Below, one piece after another: positions 45,778-54,243 of a DNA stretch of 64,000 nt. The position numbers were made by a program, and so were the translations under genes. The stretch is from Exiguobacterium profundum (lineage in GTDB: Bacteria; Bacillota; Bacilli; Exiguobacteriales; Exiguobacteriaceae), in NCBI RefSeq assembly GCF_001909285.1, contig NZ_MRSV01000001.1:949331-1013330 (forward strand). Direction: 5' to 3'. Position 1 is the stretch's first letter, and each line of letters opens with the position of its first letter. Below the pieces are notes generated by a model, which worked only from the letters and a program-made list of their open reading frames with translations, was not told the DNA's origin and searched no databases.

Positions 45778-46544
45778 TGTCATATATTGAACTCGCGACG
45801 GCGCTCATCTTCGTTGTCATCCCGCTTGCCTTGACACTCGTCCTACGACTTGGACTCGAGCGTGATATTATCATTGCGACCGTCCGCTCCATCATTCAAC
45901 TATTGATCATCGGCTATATCCTGACGTTCGTCTTTGAGAGCGACAGTCCGATCTTCATGCTGTTGATGATTTTACTCATGATTGTCGCAGCGACACAAAA
46001 CATCCGACGGAAAGGGGACGGGATTCCGGGCATCATGTGGATTATCGTCTTGACGCTCGTGACGATCGAAGCGCTGACGATGGGACTCATGCTCGGGCTC
46101 GGTATCATCCCATTTGAGCCGGAAAAGGTCATTCCGATTAGTGGGATGGTCATCGGGAACAGCATGGTGTTGTCGCTCTTGTTCTTGAACAAGTTCAAAG
46201 ACGAGGTCGAGCGGAGCGACGACGTCATCGAACTCATTCTTTCACTCGGCGGCACACCGAAAGTGGCCATCGACCGCAGCTTGAAGAATGCGATTCGCAC
46301 GAGCATGATTCCGACTGTCGAGGCGCAAAAGACGATGGGGCTCGTCCAACTACCGGGAATGATGAGCGGTCTCATCATCGGTGGGGCCGACCCGATGGAA
46401 GCGGTCCTGTATCAGCTCTTGATCCTGTTCTTGATTTTGACGACCGCCTCAATCTCGGCGACGCTCGTCGGTTATCTCGCGTACCCACGACTGTTCAATG
46501 AGAAGATGCAGTATATCGGACTGACCTATCGGAAGGGGAAATGA
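45777..46544 (+). CDS. fetB: ABC permease, FetB/YbbM (UPF0014) type
   Basis: 255 residues, about seven membrane helices. The family hallmark is seen in ATVRSIIQLLIIGYILTFVF, then AATQNIRRKGDG, ISGMVIGNSMVLSLLFLNKF, and PTVEAQKTMGLVQLPGMMSG. Works with the ATPase encoded just upstream. Confidence 0.88.
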   Translation: MSYIELATALIFVVIPLALTLVLRLGLERDIIIATVRSIIQLLIIGYILTFVFESDSPIFMLLMILLMIVAATQNIRRKGDGIPGIMWIIVLTLVTIEALTMGLMLGLGIIPFEPEKVIPISGMVIGNSMVLSLLFLNKFKDEVERSDDVIELILSLGGTPKVAIDRSLKNAIRTSMIPTVEAQKTMGLVQLPGMMSGLIIGGADPMEAVLYQLLILFLILTTASISATLVGYLAYPRLFNEKMQYIGLTYRKGK

Positions 46545-46547
46545 AAC

Positions 46548-46910
46548 ATGATCACAGGGATTCATCATGTGCAGCTCACGATTCCAACTGGAGCGGAGCA
46601 AGAGGCGAAGGCGTTCTATTGTGACTTTCTTGGTCTACGTGAAATCGAGAAGCCGGATTCATTGAAGGGGCGAGGTGGATTTTGGCTTCAGGTCGGCGAC
46701 CGTTCCGTTCATGTCGGGGCAGAGGACGACGTGGAACGACAGAAGACGAAAGCGCATATCGCGTACGCTGTGACGGATTTAGCTCATTGGAAGGAAGCGC
46801 TTCAAGAGAATGAGATTTCTTACTCCGAAGGCATCCCGATTCCAGGATTCGAGCGGTTCGAGTTCAGAGACCCGTTCGGCAATCGGGTCGAGATGATTCA
46901 AGCGCTCTGA
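46548..46910 (+). CDS. VOC (glyoxalase/bleomycin resistance) family protein
   Basis: 120 residues. Begins ITGIHHVQLTIPTGAEQEAKAFYCDFLG with a possible metal His, and ends FEFRDPFGNRVEMIQAL with the usual Glu. The single domain will dimerise. Function may be a glyoxalase, dioxygenase or antibiotic-binding protein; it cannot be told from sequence. It starts 3 bases after the FetB-like gene. Confidence 0.8.
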   Translation: MITGIHHVQLTIPTGAEQEAKAFYCDFLGLREIEKPDSLKGRGGFWLQVGDRSVHVGAEDDVERQKTKAHIAYAVTDLAHWKEALQENEISYSEGIPIPGFERFEFRDPFGNRVEMIQAL

Positions 46911-46912
46911 CG

Positions 46913-46943
46913 AAAGGGAGCATCCAAAGCGGATGCTCCCTTT
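46913..46943. terminator. Bidirectional terminator
   Basis: AAAGGGAGCATCC (46913-46925) pairs with GGATGCTCCCTTT (46931-46943), between convergent genes. Confidence 0.85.
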
Positions 46944-46951
46944 GTCGTTCT

Positions 46952-47416
46952 TCAAGAAATACCGAACAGGCGAGTCACTTGCTCCCATTCGGACGGGTAG
47001 GCGTTACTGCCATGATGCTCGTGAATGAGTGTCCCGTTCGTGTATACGCTGAGGCTCCACTGCGTACCATCTAGCGTGCGAACACCTTCCAGTTCTTCGA
47101 AGACGGTTGGCCACCAATTCGTTCCAAGCAGATGAAACGCGACACGCATCTGTTTCGCTTCCTCGCCCTCATAGTATTCGAATTCAAAGGGCTCGGTGAT
47201 GGATCGGTCGGACCGCTCGATGTGACGAAGGACGGTGCCCCTCTCAAAAAAGGTGATCGTACTCACATCATACGTGCCGAACCCACCGACGCGGAAGATG
47301 ACCTCGACCATCGATTCCTGAGGACGACCAATCGCCTGAAGGACGCGCTTTTGGAGTGGGTGTTCGACGAAAGAAGGAGGGATATGATAAAGGGCGCGAA
47401 ACGTTTTGTCTTTCAT
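46952..47416 (-). CDS. Conserved hypothetical protein
   Basis: 154 residues from ATG 47416 (GAAAGG upstream). Mixed alpha/beta sequence with a distinctive WWPTVFEELEGVRTLDGTQWSL segment. No signal peptide, membrane helix or catalytic motif that I recognise. Function unknown. Confidence 0.6.
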   Translation of the reverse strand: MKDKTFRALYHIPPSFVEHPLQKRVLQAIGRPQESMVEVIFRVGGFGTYDVSTITFFERGTVLRHIERSDRSITEPFEFEYYEGEEAKQMRVAFHLLGTNWWPTVFEELEGVRTLDGTQWSLSVYTNGTLIHEHHGSNAYPSEWEQVTRLFGIS

Positions 47417-47505
47417 GAAACTTCAACCTTTCTCGGGCATAAGATGCCCCGAGTATAGCGGAATCTTCCGGACGAGGGAGACAAAATAAAGTGCAAGGTA
47501 CAAAA

Positions 47506-47529
47506 AAAGCACCTCTTGAAGAGATGCTT
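47506..47529 (-). terminator. Terminator of the efflux operon
   Basis: AAGCACCTCTT (47506-47516) pairs with AAGAGATGCTT (47519-47529); on the minus strand T7 follows. Confidence 0.8.
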
Positions 47530-47534
47530 CGAGG

Positions 47535-48134
47535 TTAATACACTTCGTACGTCTGTCCAGTCTGCGCGCCTTCGACGCTCTTCACATAAGCGAGGGCAAC
47601 CCGTTCACCCGGTACCGCCGCGTAACCACGGAAATAAGGACCATACGCATCGAGTGCTTCGACGAGGACGTTCGGACTGACGTTGTTGATGCGGATGCCC
47701 CGTGGCATCTCAATCGCCGCACCGGTCACGAATCCTTTGATGGCCCCGTTCGCTAGTGCCGCCGATGCGCCTTCTTTGATGGGGTCGTCCATCAAGATTC
47801 CGCTCGTCAGTGTGAAGCTACCACCATCGTTCACATGATCGAGCCCGAGAAGGACGAGGTTGACTTGTCCTTTGATCTTGCTGTCGATACTCTTCTGATT
47901 ATCTGCCGGCGTCATCTCGGAAAGCGGACCGAAATGCGTGCTGCCCGCCGTACTGATGACCGCGTCGACCCGACCGATCGTTTCATACATGTGGCGAATG
48001 CTGTCTTCGGAAGTGAGGTCGACTTGCACGTCCGCCCCGTTACGTCCAGCCCGGATGATCGTATGTGTTTTCTCCAACTCTTTTGCGACGGCCTGACCGA
48101 CCGTACCGCTTGCCCCAACGAGTAAAATTTTCAT
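47535..48134 (-). CDS. Short-chain dehydrogenase/reductase
   Basis: 199 residues from ATG 48134 (GAAAGGGGC upstream). The NAD(P) motif is VGASGTVGQAV (residues 6-16), an atypical SDR form of TGxxxGxG. The catalytic Y-x-x-x-K is not obvious: the region reads SAALANGAIKGF with no Tyr, as seen in several short non-classical SDRs. It is last in the TetR-SMR operon, 69 bases from the DUF4440 gene. Substrate unknown. Confidence 0.8.
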   Translation of the reverse strand: MKILLVGASGTVGQAVAKELEKTHTIIRAGRNGADVQVDLTSEDSIRHMYETIGRVDAVISTAGSTHFGPLSEMTPADNQKSIDSKIKGQVNLVLLGLDHVNDGGSFTLTSGILMDDPIKEGASAALANGAIKGFVTGAAIEMPRGIRINNVSPNVLVEALDAYGPYFRGYAAVPGERVALAYVKSVEGAQTGQTYEVY

Positions 48135-48203
48135 AAAGAAACTGCCCCTTTCGTCACGCTTAGATTCCATTTCAGAGTAGCGGATGGCGAGGACGTTCGG
48201 CAA

Positions 48204-48563
48204 TCAAGTTGCCTCTGGCGGGACGACCGTGCCTTGATGGAATCGCATCTTCCAACGTCCGTCCACGAATACCCAAATCGAGCTACGGCGTGTTTCGCGA
48301 TTCAATACCGGTTGAACGAGACGGTACGTCACCAAAACGTGACCTTCCGTCAACGGATACAGCGTGAATTCGGATAACTCGGCCTCAATCGGGTCAAGCT
48401 GGAGTGTCGTCTGATCCCAGTCTTGATACAGCAACCGTCCCGAGCTACCGATTTCAAAGAAGTCGTCGGTCAATAGTTCACGCAATCGCTCTGTCGACTG
48501 CCTGACTTCCGTCGTCAATAACGCTTCTTCTAGTGTTTGAAGATGATTTGCCAACTCGTTCAT
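48204..48563 (-). CDS. DUF4440 / NTF2-like protein
   Basis: 119 residues. Sequence LEEALLTTEVRQSTERLRELLTDDFFEIGSSGRL followed by strands ending SSIWVFVDGRWKMRFHQGT is typical of the SnoaL/DUF4440 cone-shaped fold. Overlaps the SMR gene by 4 bases. Might bind a small organic molecule handled by the efflux pump; this is inference. Confidence 0.8.
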   Translation of the reverse strand: MNELANHLQTLEEALLTTEVRQSTERLRELLTDDFFEIGSSGRLLYQDWDQTTLQLDPIEAELSEFTLYPLTEGHVLVTYRLVQPVLNRETRRSSIWVFVDGRWKMRFHQGTVVPPEAT

Positions 48564-48892
48564 GTCACGACTTCCTCTCTCCGTTGATTCATCACGATGA
48601 CGCCGAGGACGATCAACAAGAGACCGATTCCGTTCAACGCCGAAAGAACTTCCCCGTAAACAAACACCCCGATGAGTCCCGTCGCCACGGTCCCGAGTCC
48701 GGCCCAGATGCTATAGGCGATACTGAGCGGGATCGTCTTCAACACGATGCCCATGAGGGTGAACGACGCGGCGAAACTGACCAAGAGGATGACACTCGGC
48801 ACGAGATTCGTGAATCCATCCGACAGTTTCAACATCGATGTCCCGAGTACCTCAAATCCGATAGAAAAGAAGAGTAAAAGATAGGCTTTCAT
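48560..48892 (-). CDS. SMR multidrug efflux protein (second of pair)
   Basis: 110 residues, four membrane helices. The conserved membrane Glu is in LLFFSIGFEVLGTSMLKLSDG (E14), the proton/drug site, and ends with basic RREE. Next to another SMR gene, so the two likely form a heterodimer like EbrAB or YkkCD, exporting cationic drugs or guanidinium-type compounds. Confidence 0.9.
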   Translation of the reverse strand: MKAYLLLFFSIGFEVLGTSMLKLSDGFTNLVPSVILLVSFAASFTLMGIVLKTIPLSIAYSIWAGLGTVATGLIGVFVYGEVLSALNGIGLLLIVLGVIVMNQRREEVVT

Positions 48893-48903
48893 TCCGATTC
48901 ACC

Positions 48904-49212
48904 TCACACTTTCATCAAGACGAGCCCGATGATGACGAGCCCAATCCCTGCAATTTTTTGACGACTGATCTGCTCACGGAAGACGACGAACCCGATCACT
49001 GCCGTGAGTGCCGTCCCAACCCCGCTCCAAAACGCATACGCGAAGCTGAGCGGGATGGTGAAGAGGGCAAGTGATAAGAGATAAAACGCCGTCCCATAAC
49101 CGCAGGCGACCCCGAGAATCGGGAGTCGACTCGTCGAGGTGGCGTTCACTTTCAACATGCTCGACCCGAAAAGTTCCGAGGCGATGGCCCCGATCAAATA
49201 GATGAATCCCAT
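48904..49212 (-). CDS. SMR multidrug efflux protein (first of pair)
   Basis: 102 residues from ATG 49212 behind AAGGAGG. Four helices; conserved Glu in GAIASELFGSSMLKVN, then YAFWSGVGTALTAVIG and the family tail KIAGIGLVIIGLVLMKV. It follows the TetR stop by one base, so it is translated from the same message. Confidence 0.9.
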   Translation of the reverse strand: MGFIYLIGAIASELFGSSMLKVNATSTSRLPILGVACGYGTAFYLLSLALFTIPLSFAYAFWSGVGTALTAVIGFVVFREQISRQKIAGIGLVIIGLVLMKV

Positions 49213-49213
49213 A

Positions 49214-49741
49214 TTACAATCCTCCTTGAAGCAACTCGTCACATGCTTCCCGAATGAGTGTCGCCGCACGGTCCTTGAACGATTCGCTATACCCATACAA
49301 GACAGCGAACCAAAAGCCGTCACAGAGAAGGCGAAGTTTTAAAATCGCATCCTGGTCCGGCCCGTCGACAGCGAATCGCTCGTCCCAACCGGTCGACACG
49401 TCACTCCAAATCGACTCGCTCGTGGCATCCTCTTGCGAGGAGATAAAGACGGCGACGAGGTCCATATCTCCGTGATCGACATCATCCAATGTCGCCAGCG
49501 CATAGGCACGGGTAAACGAATATGGACCGTCCGATAGATGGGCGGTGATTCGTTTCTCGAACGTCTCGATGGCGAATTCGTTCATCTGTCGCAATAAGTT
49601 GGCCTTATTGTCGAAATGATAGAGGACCCCGGCTTTCGTGATTCCTGCTTTCGTCGCCAATCGTTCGAGCGACAACTGACTGATCCCGTCCTCTCGAATC
49701 ATCTGGGCGGCAGTCTGTAGCAACAATTGTTTTTTACTCAT
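49214..49741 (-). CDS. TetR-family regulator of the SMR operon
   Basis: 175 residues. N-terminal HTH: LLLQTAAQMIREDGISQLSLERLATKAGITKAGVLYHFDNK pattern typical of TetR. The C-terminal part is a ligand-binding helical bundle. It is first in the operon with the pumps, and an inverted repeat lies just before its start (49756-49782), so it is probably an autorepressor released by a drug ligand. Confidence 0.9.
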   Translation of the reverse strand: MSKKQLLLQTAAQMIREDGISQLSLERLATKAGITKAGVLYHFDNKANLLRQMNEFAIETFEKRITAHLSDGPYSFTRAYALATLDDVDHGDMDLVAVFISSQEDATSESIWSDVSTGWDERFAVDGPDQDAILKLRLLCDGFWFAVLYGYSESFKDRAATLIREACDELLQGGL

Positions 49742-49755
49742 CCTTTCACACCTCT

Positions 49756-49782
49756 CTTCACTTTACTGACCGTTCAGTGAAG
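49756..49782. promoter_or_regulatory. Probable TetR operator
   Basis: ACTGA (49765-49769) and TCAGT (49774-49778) form a short palindrome inside a wider CTTCACT (49756-49762) and AGTGAAG (49776-49782) repeat, 15-40 bases before the TetR start. Confidence 0.6.
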
Positions 49783-49857
49783 TTAGTCTATCAAAATTTG
49801 CGAGGGGTTGTCGAGATAGAACATTGATGGAATAATCAGGGAAAAGGGGGGCGTGAC

Positions 49858-50424
49858 ATGGGTTCACATTTGATGCATCTCGTCATCGCGAACGAGATGT
49901 TACCGGCGTTATCGGAGATTGATGAGGTCGCATTTTTGCTTGGATGTCTCGCACCGGATGCGACGAAAAAAAAAGAGGCATCCCATTATTACGCAGGACG
50001 CCATGATGATTTATCTCGACGCTTGGATCTGTCCCAATATTGGATTGACAGCAAGGAGGAAGACTTCTCATATCGACTCGGCTATTACGCGCATCTCGTC
50101 GCGGATGAGATATGGTTGCAGGGGTTTTATAAAGGTTGGTTGAAAGAACTCATCACCCAGGACCCGTCGAAACAGGCGGCCTATTATGCGGACTTTGATG
50201 CGTACAATGTCCGTCTCTCGGAACGCCTCGGGACGTTCGATTTTGAACGCTTGAAAAGAAATCCAGAGCTCATTGAACTGGTCGAGAAAGTCGAGCGGGA
50301 CGCCGCGATGACGGAGGAGGGGACGTACACGATGTTTCTCCCGCATCAATTGGATGGTTACGTTGATACGTGTGTCCGCCGTTGCCTCGAGATGGTCAAA
50401 CGGAAGCGGGCGATGCTCGTATGA
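49858..50424 (+). CDS. Zinc-dependent phospholipase C-like protein
   Basis: 188 residues. The start MGSHLMHLVIANEML with two His, then FLLGCLAPDAT and YYAHLVADEIW, gives the His/Asp metal pattern of the zinc-dependent PLC/S1-P1 fold found in many cytoplasmic Bacillales proteins of unknown role. No signal peptide, unlike secreted phospholipase C. Overlaps the next membrane gene by 4 bases. Confidence 0.7.
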   Translation: MGSHLMHLVIANEMLPALSEIDEVAFLLGCLAPDATKKKEASHYYAGRHDDLSRRLDLSQYWIDSKEEDFSYRLGYYAHLVADEIWLQGFYKGWLKELITQDPSKQAAYYADFDAYNVRLSERLGTFDFERLKRNPELIELVEKVERDAAMTEEGTYTMFLPHQLDGYVDTCVRRCLEMVKRKRAMLV

Positions 50425-50708
50425 AGAGGCGATACGCACCACTCTACGCGACGCTCGGACTATTTATCGTGACGGTGATTACCTTCTTCACCTTGAACGG
50501 TCGAGTGTTTCCGAACCTCGATTTGATGACGGTCATCTGGGTATATCTCGCGATTGACATCGCCTTATTCGCCACGTTGATTTGGGGACTGTTCACGAAG
50601 GATCGAATCATAAAAATGTACACGCTTCTTGCGACAATCGGATTGATGATCCCGTTGTCGATTTGGATTTTCTTGTTGATGTTGGCGAACGGGATCTCGG
50701 AGGCATGA
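50421..50708 (+). CDS. Small three-helix membrane protein
   Basis: 95 residues from ATG 50421 (ATGA overlap). Hydrophobic helices at about 10-27, 36-56 and 67-90. No recognised family. Shares an operon with the PLC-like gene and the next miniprotein. Confidence 0.6.
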   Translation: MKRRYAPLYATLGLFIVTVITFFTLNGRVFPNLDLMTVIWVYLAIDIALFATLIWGLFTKDRIIKMYTLLATIGLMIPLSIWIFLLMLANGISEA

Positions 50709-50713
50709 GTTGA

Positions 50714-50887
50714 ATGACAGAGAACAAAAAAAAATTACCTTTTATGGCGCAAGCAGTCCCATTTTTGATTTTTTTTCTGATTTTCGGACCAATCGGATTG
50801 GTTATCTTATTGTTTATTTGGAGACGCTTGGAACGCGATGAACGAATCATCTATTTGATCGTCTCTATCTTTTTCACGTTACTTTAG
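50714..50887 (+). CDS. 57-residue membrane miniprotein
   Basis: ATG 50714, five bases after the preceding stop. Begins MTENKKKLPFMAQAVPFL, then a hydrophobic helix, a charged joint RRLERDER, and a second helix IIYLIVSIFFTLL. The run of nine A in its start is a possible slippage site. The pattern of helix, basic loop, helix is coherent, so it is probably real. Function unknown. Confidence 0.5.
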   Translation: MTENKKKLPFMAQAVPFLIFFLIFGPIGLVILLFIWRRLERDERIIYLIVSIFFTLL

Positions 50888-51056
50888 GCTCTCGATTATT
50901 TTACGGATGGCATAATCTATTACTTCGTTTGAGAAAGTGGACCTCCCACTTTCTTTTTTGTGCGTGCATCTATAGAAAGAAAAATTTTCCTATCCGAATC
51001 TTGTCAAATTGGCATTGCGTATCCACATTTTGTTTGTTATGCTACTTGATGAAAAC

Positions 51057-51075
51057 GACAATGATAATCATTATC
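51057..51075. promoter_or_regulatory. Fur box
   Basis: GACAATGATAATCATTATC matches the classic 19-base Fur box GATAATGATAATCATTATC at 18 of 19 positions. It lies about 100 bases before the siderophore-binding protein gene. Confidence 0.88.
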
Positions 51076-51172
51076 ACTGATAACGAGAACGCGATATTAG
51101 ACATACATAACCAACGTGGCTCGTTTTTGGTGCGAGATTCATTGAAACTTACATACGAAGGAGATGGATGAA

Positions 51173-52174
51173 GTGGGGAAATTCAAGATTTCACTCATGT
51201 TGACGTTGCTCGTCTTCGTACTCGCCGCATGTGGCGGAACGAGTGAGACGAAGAAAGAAGAAAACGTCGACGGCGCAACAAAGACAGAGACGGTCGAAAT
51301 TACAGACGCACATGGCACAATCGAGGTACCGGTCAACCCGGAGAAGGTCGTCGCCCTTGATAACCGGACGTTTGAAACATTGGCAGCATGGGACATCGAC
51401 TTGGTGGCGGCACCGATCGGACTCCTTCCAGCGGAATCGCCATATGCATCAGACAAAGACATCGCGGACGTCGGCATGCACTTCGAGCCGAACTTAGAGG
51501 CGATTGCGGGAGTTGACCCGGACGTCGTCATCGTCGGTCAACGTTTCGCGGATTACTACGAGGACATCAAAAAGTTGGTACCGGAAGCAGCGGTCATCGA
51601 TTTGAACATCGAGATCCCAGAAGATTCAGGCACACCGGGTGAGATTTTAGTCAAAGGATTGACAGACACGACGCTTACACTCGGGAAAATCTTTGACAAA
51701 AACACAGAAGCCGAAGCCATCGTCGCGGACCTCGACAAATCGATCGAAGACGCGAAAGCGGCATACAACGGAAAAGATACAATCATGTCGGTTATCGTAT
51801 CGGGTGGAGACATTGGGTTCTCAGCACCGGTAACGGGACGCGTGTTCGGACCGATGTACGACATCTTCGGATGGGTCCCAGCTCTTGAAGTCGAGAAGAA
51901 GACAGGTGACCACGAAGGTGACGAAGTATCCGTCGAAGCCATCGCAGAAAGCAACCCAGACTGGTTGTTCGTTCTCGACCGTGACGCACCACTCGGTGAC
52001 GCAGAAGGCGCAGTACCAGCAGAAGACGTAATCGACAACGCACCGGCGCTTCAAAAGACGACGGCTGTGTCGAAAGAGCAAATCGTCTATGCACCGAAAG
52101 ACACGTACTTGAACGAATCGATTCAAACGTACGCGGAATTCTTCAACAGTGTCACGGAAGCGCTCGCGAAGTAA
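51173..52174 (+). CDS. Siderophore-binding lipoprotein (FatB/CeuE type)
   Basis: 333 residues from GTG 51173, nine bases after AAGGAG; the ATG at 51164 is too close to that site. Lipoprotein signal with lipobox LAAC. Class III binding fold: ALDNRTFETLAAWDIDLVAAP and PDVVIVGQRFADYYEDIKKL. The order binding protein, permease, permease, ATPase matches FatB-type uptake of catecholate siderophores such as petrobactin or anguibactin. The Fur box upstream shows iron control. Confidence 0.9.
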   Translation: MGKFKISLMLTLLVFVLAACGGTSETKKEENVDGATKTETVEITDAHGTIEVPVNPEKVVALDNRTFETLAAWDIDLVAAPIGLLPAESPYASDKDIADVGMHFEPNLEAIAGVDPDVVIVGQRFADYYEDIKKLVPEAAVIDLNIEIPEDSGTPGEILVKGLTDTTLTLGKIFDKNTEAEAIVADLDKSIEDAKAAYNGKDTIMSVIVSGGDIGFSAPVTGRVFGPMYDIFGWVPALEVEKKTGDHEGDEVSVEAIAESNPDWLFVLDRDAPLGDAEGAVPAEDVIDNAPALQKTTAVSKEQIVYAPKDTYLNESIQTYAEFFNSVTEALAK

Positions 52175-52183
52175 GGTTCCGTC

Positions 52184-53188
52184 ATGCAAAAACCATTGAC
52201 AGCCAGGGTTGAGACGATGTCTCAGCCCTCCTTTTCTAGATTGTGGACGAAGTCGTTCGTGTTCACCGTAATCATCGTCCTCGGTTTGGCGGTGCTGTCG
52301 CTTTTTACCGGGGTGTACGATTTGTCACGGACAGACGGCTTCGATATGTTTTGGATCACCCGAGTCCCACGGACGGTCGCCCTTATGTTGACGGGTGCGG
52401 CGATGGCAATGGCGGGGCTCGTCATGCAGCTCATCACGCAAAACCGACTCGTCGAACCGACGACGACGGGGACGCTCGAATGGGCGGGACTCGGACTGCT
52501 CACCGTTTACTTACTTGTACCGGCACCGAGCCTCATGATGCGGATGACCGGGGCGATCGTCTTCTCGTTTATCGGGACGATGGTCTTCTTCTGGTTCTTA
52601 CGTTCGGTCAAACTTCGTTCATCGCTCATCGTGCCAATCATCGGGCTCATGTTAGGGGCGGTCATCTCCGCCATCTCGACGTTCCTCGGTCTGTTCTTCC
52701 GGGCAAGCCAGGCGATCGAGGGCTGGTTCGTCGGTTCGTTCGCCTCGGTGCAAATCGGGCGCTACGAGTATCTATGGGTCATCATCGTCGTGACGGTACT
52801 CATCTTCTTACTGGCGAATCGCTTGACGCTCGCGGGGTTAGGTGAAGACATCGCGACGAGTCTCGGCGTGAACTATAACCAGCTCATGATGATGGCGACG
52901 GGGCTCATCGCCTTATCGGTCGGTGTCGTGGCGACGGTCATCGGGAATTTACCGTTCCTTGGACTCATCGTCCCGAACCTCGTCTCGATGTTCCGCGGGG
53001 ATGATTTGCGCAGCAACCTTCCATGGGTCTGTCTTGTCGGGATGGGTGCGATTCTCGTCAGTGACTTGATTTCACGGACAATCATCATGCCGTTCGAACT
53101 CCCGGTCTCACTGATTCTCGGGACGGTCGGGGCAGTCGTCTTCATCATGATCTTGATGCGACAACGGAAGAAGGGAGGGGTTCGATGA
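52184..53188 (+). CDS. Iron-siderophore ABC permease 1 (FecCD family)
   Basis: 334 residues from ATG 52184 (TAAGG upstream). The N-terminal ~30 residues are cytoplasmic. Nine or ten membrane helices with the family motifs VPRTVALMLTGAAMAMAGLVMQ and GNLPFLGLIVPNLVSM (the ATPase-contacting EAA-like loop). A hairpin (52205-52229) lies within its first codons. Ends overlapping the second permease gene (ATGA). Confidence 0.9.
   Translation: MQKPLTARVETMSQPSFSRLWTKSFVFTVIIVLGLAVLSLFTGVYDLSRTDGFDMFWITRVPRTVALMLTGAAMAMAGLVMQLITQNRLVEPTTTGTLEWAGLGLLTVYLLVPAPSLMMRMTGAIVFSFIGTMVFFWFLRSVKLRSSLIVPIIGLMLGAVISAISTFLGLFFRASQAIEGWFVGSFASVQIGRYEYLWVIIVVTVLIFLLANRLTLAGLGEDIATSLGVNYNQLMMMATGLIALSVGVVATVIGNLPFLGLIVPNLVSMFRGDDLRSNLPWVCLVGMGAILVSDLISRTIIMPFELPVSLILGTVGAVVFIMILMRQRKKGGVR
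52205..52229 (+). terminator. Hairpin at the start of permease 1, possible attenuator
   Basis: AGGGTTGAGAC (52205-52215) pairs with GTCTCAGCCCT (52219-52229) around GAT, followed by CCTTTTC. It may partially stop transcription so the binding protein is made in excess. Confidence 0.5.
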
Positions 53189-54243
53189 GTACGGTCATAG
53201 AACGAGACGGTGTTGAAGTCTCGATTGGGGTATTGAGAGAAGAACGTCACGCTTCAGCATTTCAATCGAAACGGGCGAGCAGGCGCTATTGGCTCTTCTT
53301 AAGTGCCTTCATTCTCGGCGGACTGTTGTGTGCGCTCGGGCTTCTCCTTTATAACAATCCGGTTCCGATGGACTCTCCGTCATTCGTGCCGGTCGTGGAA
53401 CGGCGAATCGTCGCCATCGTCACGATGTTGATTGCGGCACTCTGTCAAAGTCTTGCGACGGTCGCATTCCACTCCGTGACGAACAACCGCATCATCACGC
53501 CATCGCTGCTTGGATTCGACGCGCTCTATTCGACGATTCAGACGAGCATGGTCTTCTTCTTCGGGGCAGGGGCGTTGATCGGCTTCTCGGGGACAAGCGC
53601 CTTCTTGACACAGGTCGGCCTCATGGTGACGATGAGTCTCCTCCTTTACGGATGGCTCTTGTCAGGGAAATACGCCAACCTGCAGCTCATGCTGCTCATC
53701 GGGATCATCATCGGGACGGGTCTGAACTCGGTGTCATCGTTCATGCGCCGTATGCTCGCCCCGTCCGAGTTCGATATCCTGCAGGCGCGGCTGTTCGGTT
53801 CGGTGACGAATGCCGACGTGGCGTACTTTCCCATCGTCATCCCGATCGTCGTCATCGCCGGGACACTCTTGTTCCTGTTCTCGAATCGATTGAATATCGT
53901 CGCGCTCGGTAAGGACGTCGCGACGACGTTCGGGGTGAACCATCGGAGGAGTGTCATCTACACGCTCGTCCTGATCTCACTCCTCATGTCCGTCTCGACG
54001 GCGCTCATCGGGCCGCTCACGTTCTTCGGATTCTTAGTCGCGACGCTCAGCTATCAGGTCGCCTCGACGTATGACCATAAGTACGTCTTTCCAATGGCGT
54101 TCGCTCTAGGGTTCTTCGTCCTGACGAGCGCATATTTCTTTATGTATCACATATTCCAGACGCCAAGTGTCGTCTCCGTCATCATCGAACTGTTCGGCGG
54201 ACTCATCTTCTTGGCCGTCATTCTAAGGAAGAGGTCGCTATGA
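53185..54243 (+). CDS. Iron-siderophore ABC permease 2 (FecCD family)
   Basis: 352 residues. Hydrophilic N-terminal ~30 residues, then about nine membrane helices; motifs VERRIVAIVTMLIAALCQSLATV and ALIGPLTFFGFLVATLSYQV correspond to those of permease 1. Pairs with permease 1 as a heterodimer. Overlaps the ATPase gene by 4 bases. Confidence 0.9.
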   Translation: MSTVIERDGVEVSIGVLREERHASAFQSKRASRRYWLFLSAFILGGLLCALGLLLYNNPVPMDSPSFVPVVERRIVAIVTMLIAALCQSLATVAFHSVTNNRIITPSLLGFDALYSTIQTSMVFFFGAGALIGFSGTSAFLTQVGLMVTMSLLLYGWLLSGKYANLQLMLLIGIIIGTGLNSVSSFMRRMLAPSEFDILQARLFGSVTNADVAYFPIVIPIVVIAGTLLFLFSNRLNIVALGKDVATTFGVNHRRSVIYTLVLISLLMSVSTALIGPLTFFGFLVATLSYQVASTYDHKYVFPMAFALGFFVLTSAYFFMYHIFQTPSVVSVIIELFGGLIFLAVILRKRSL

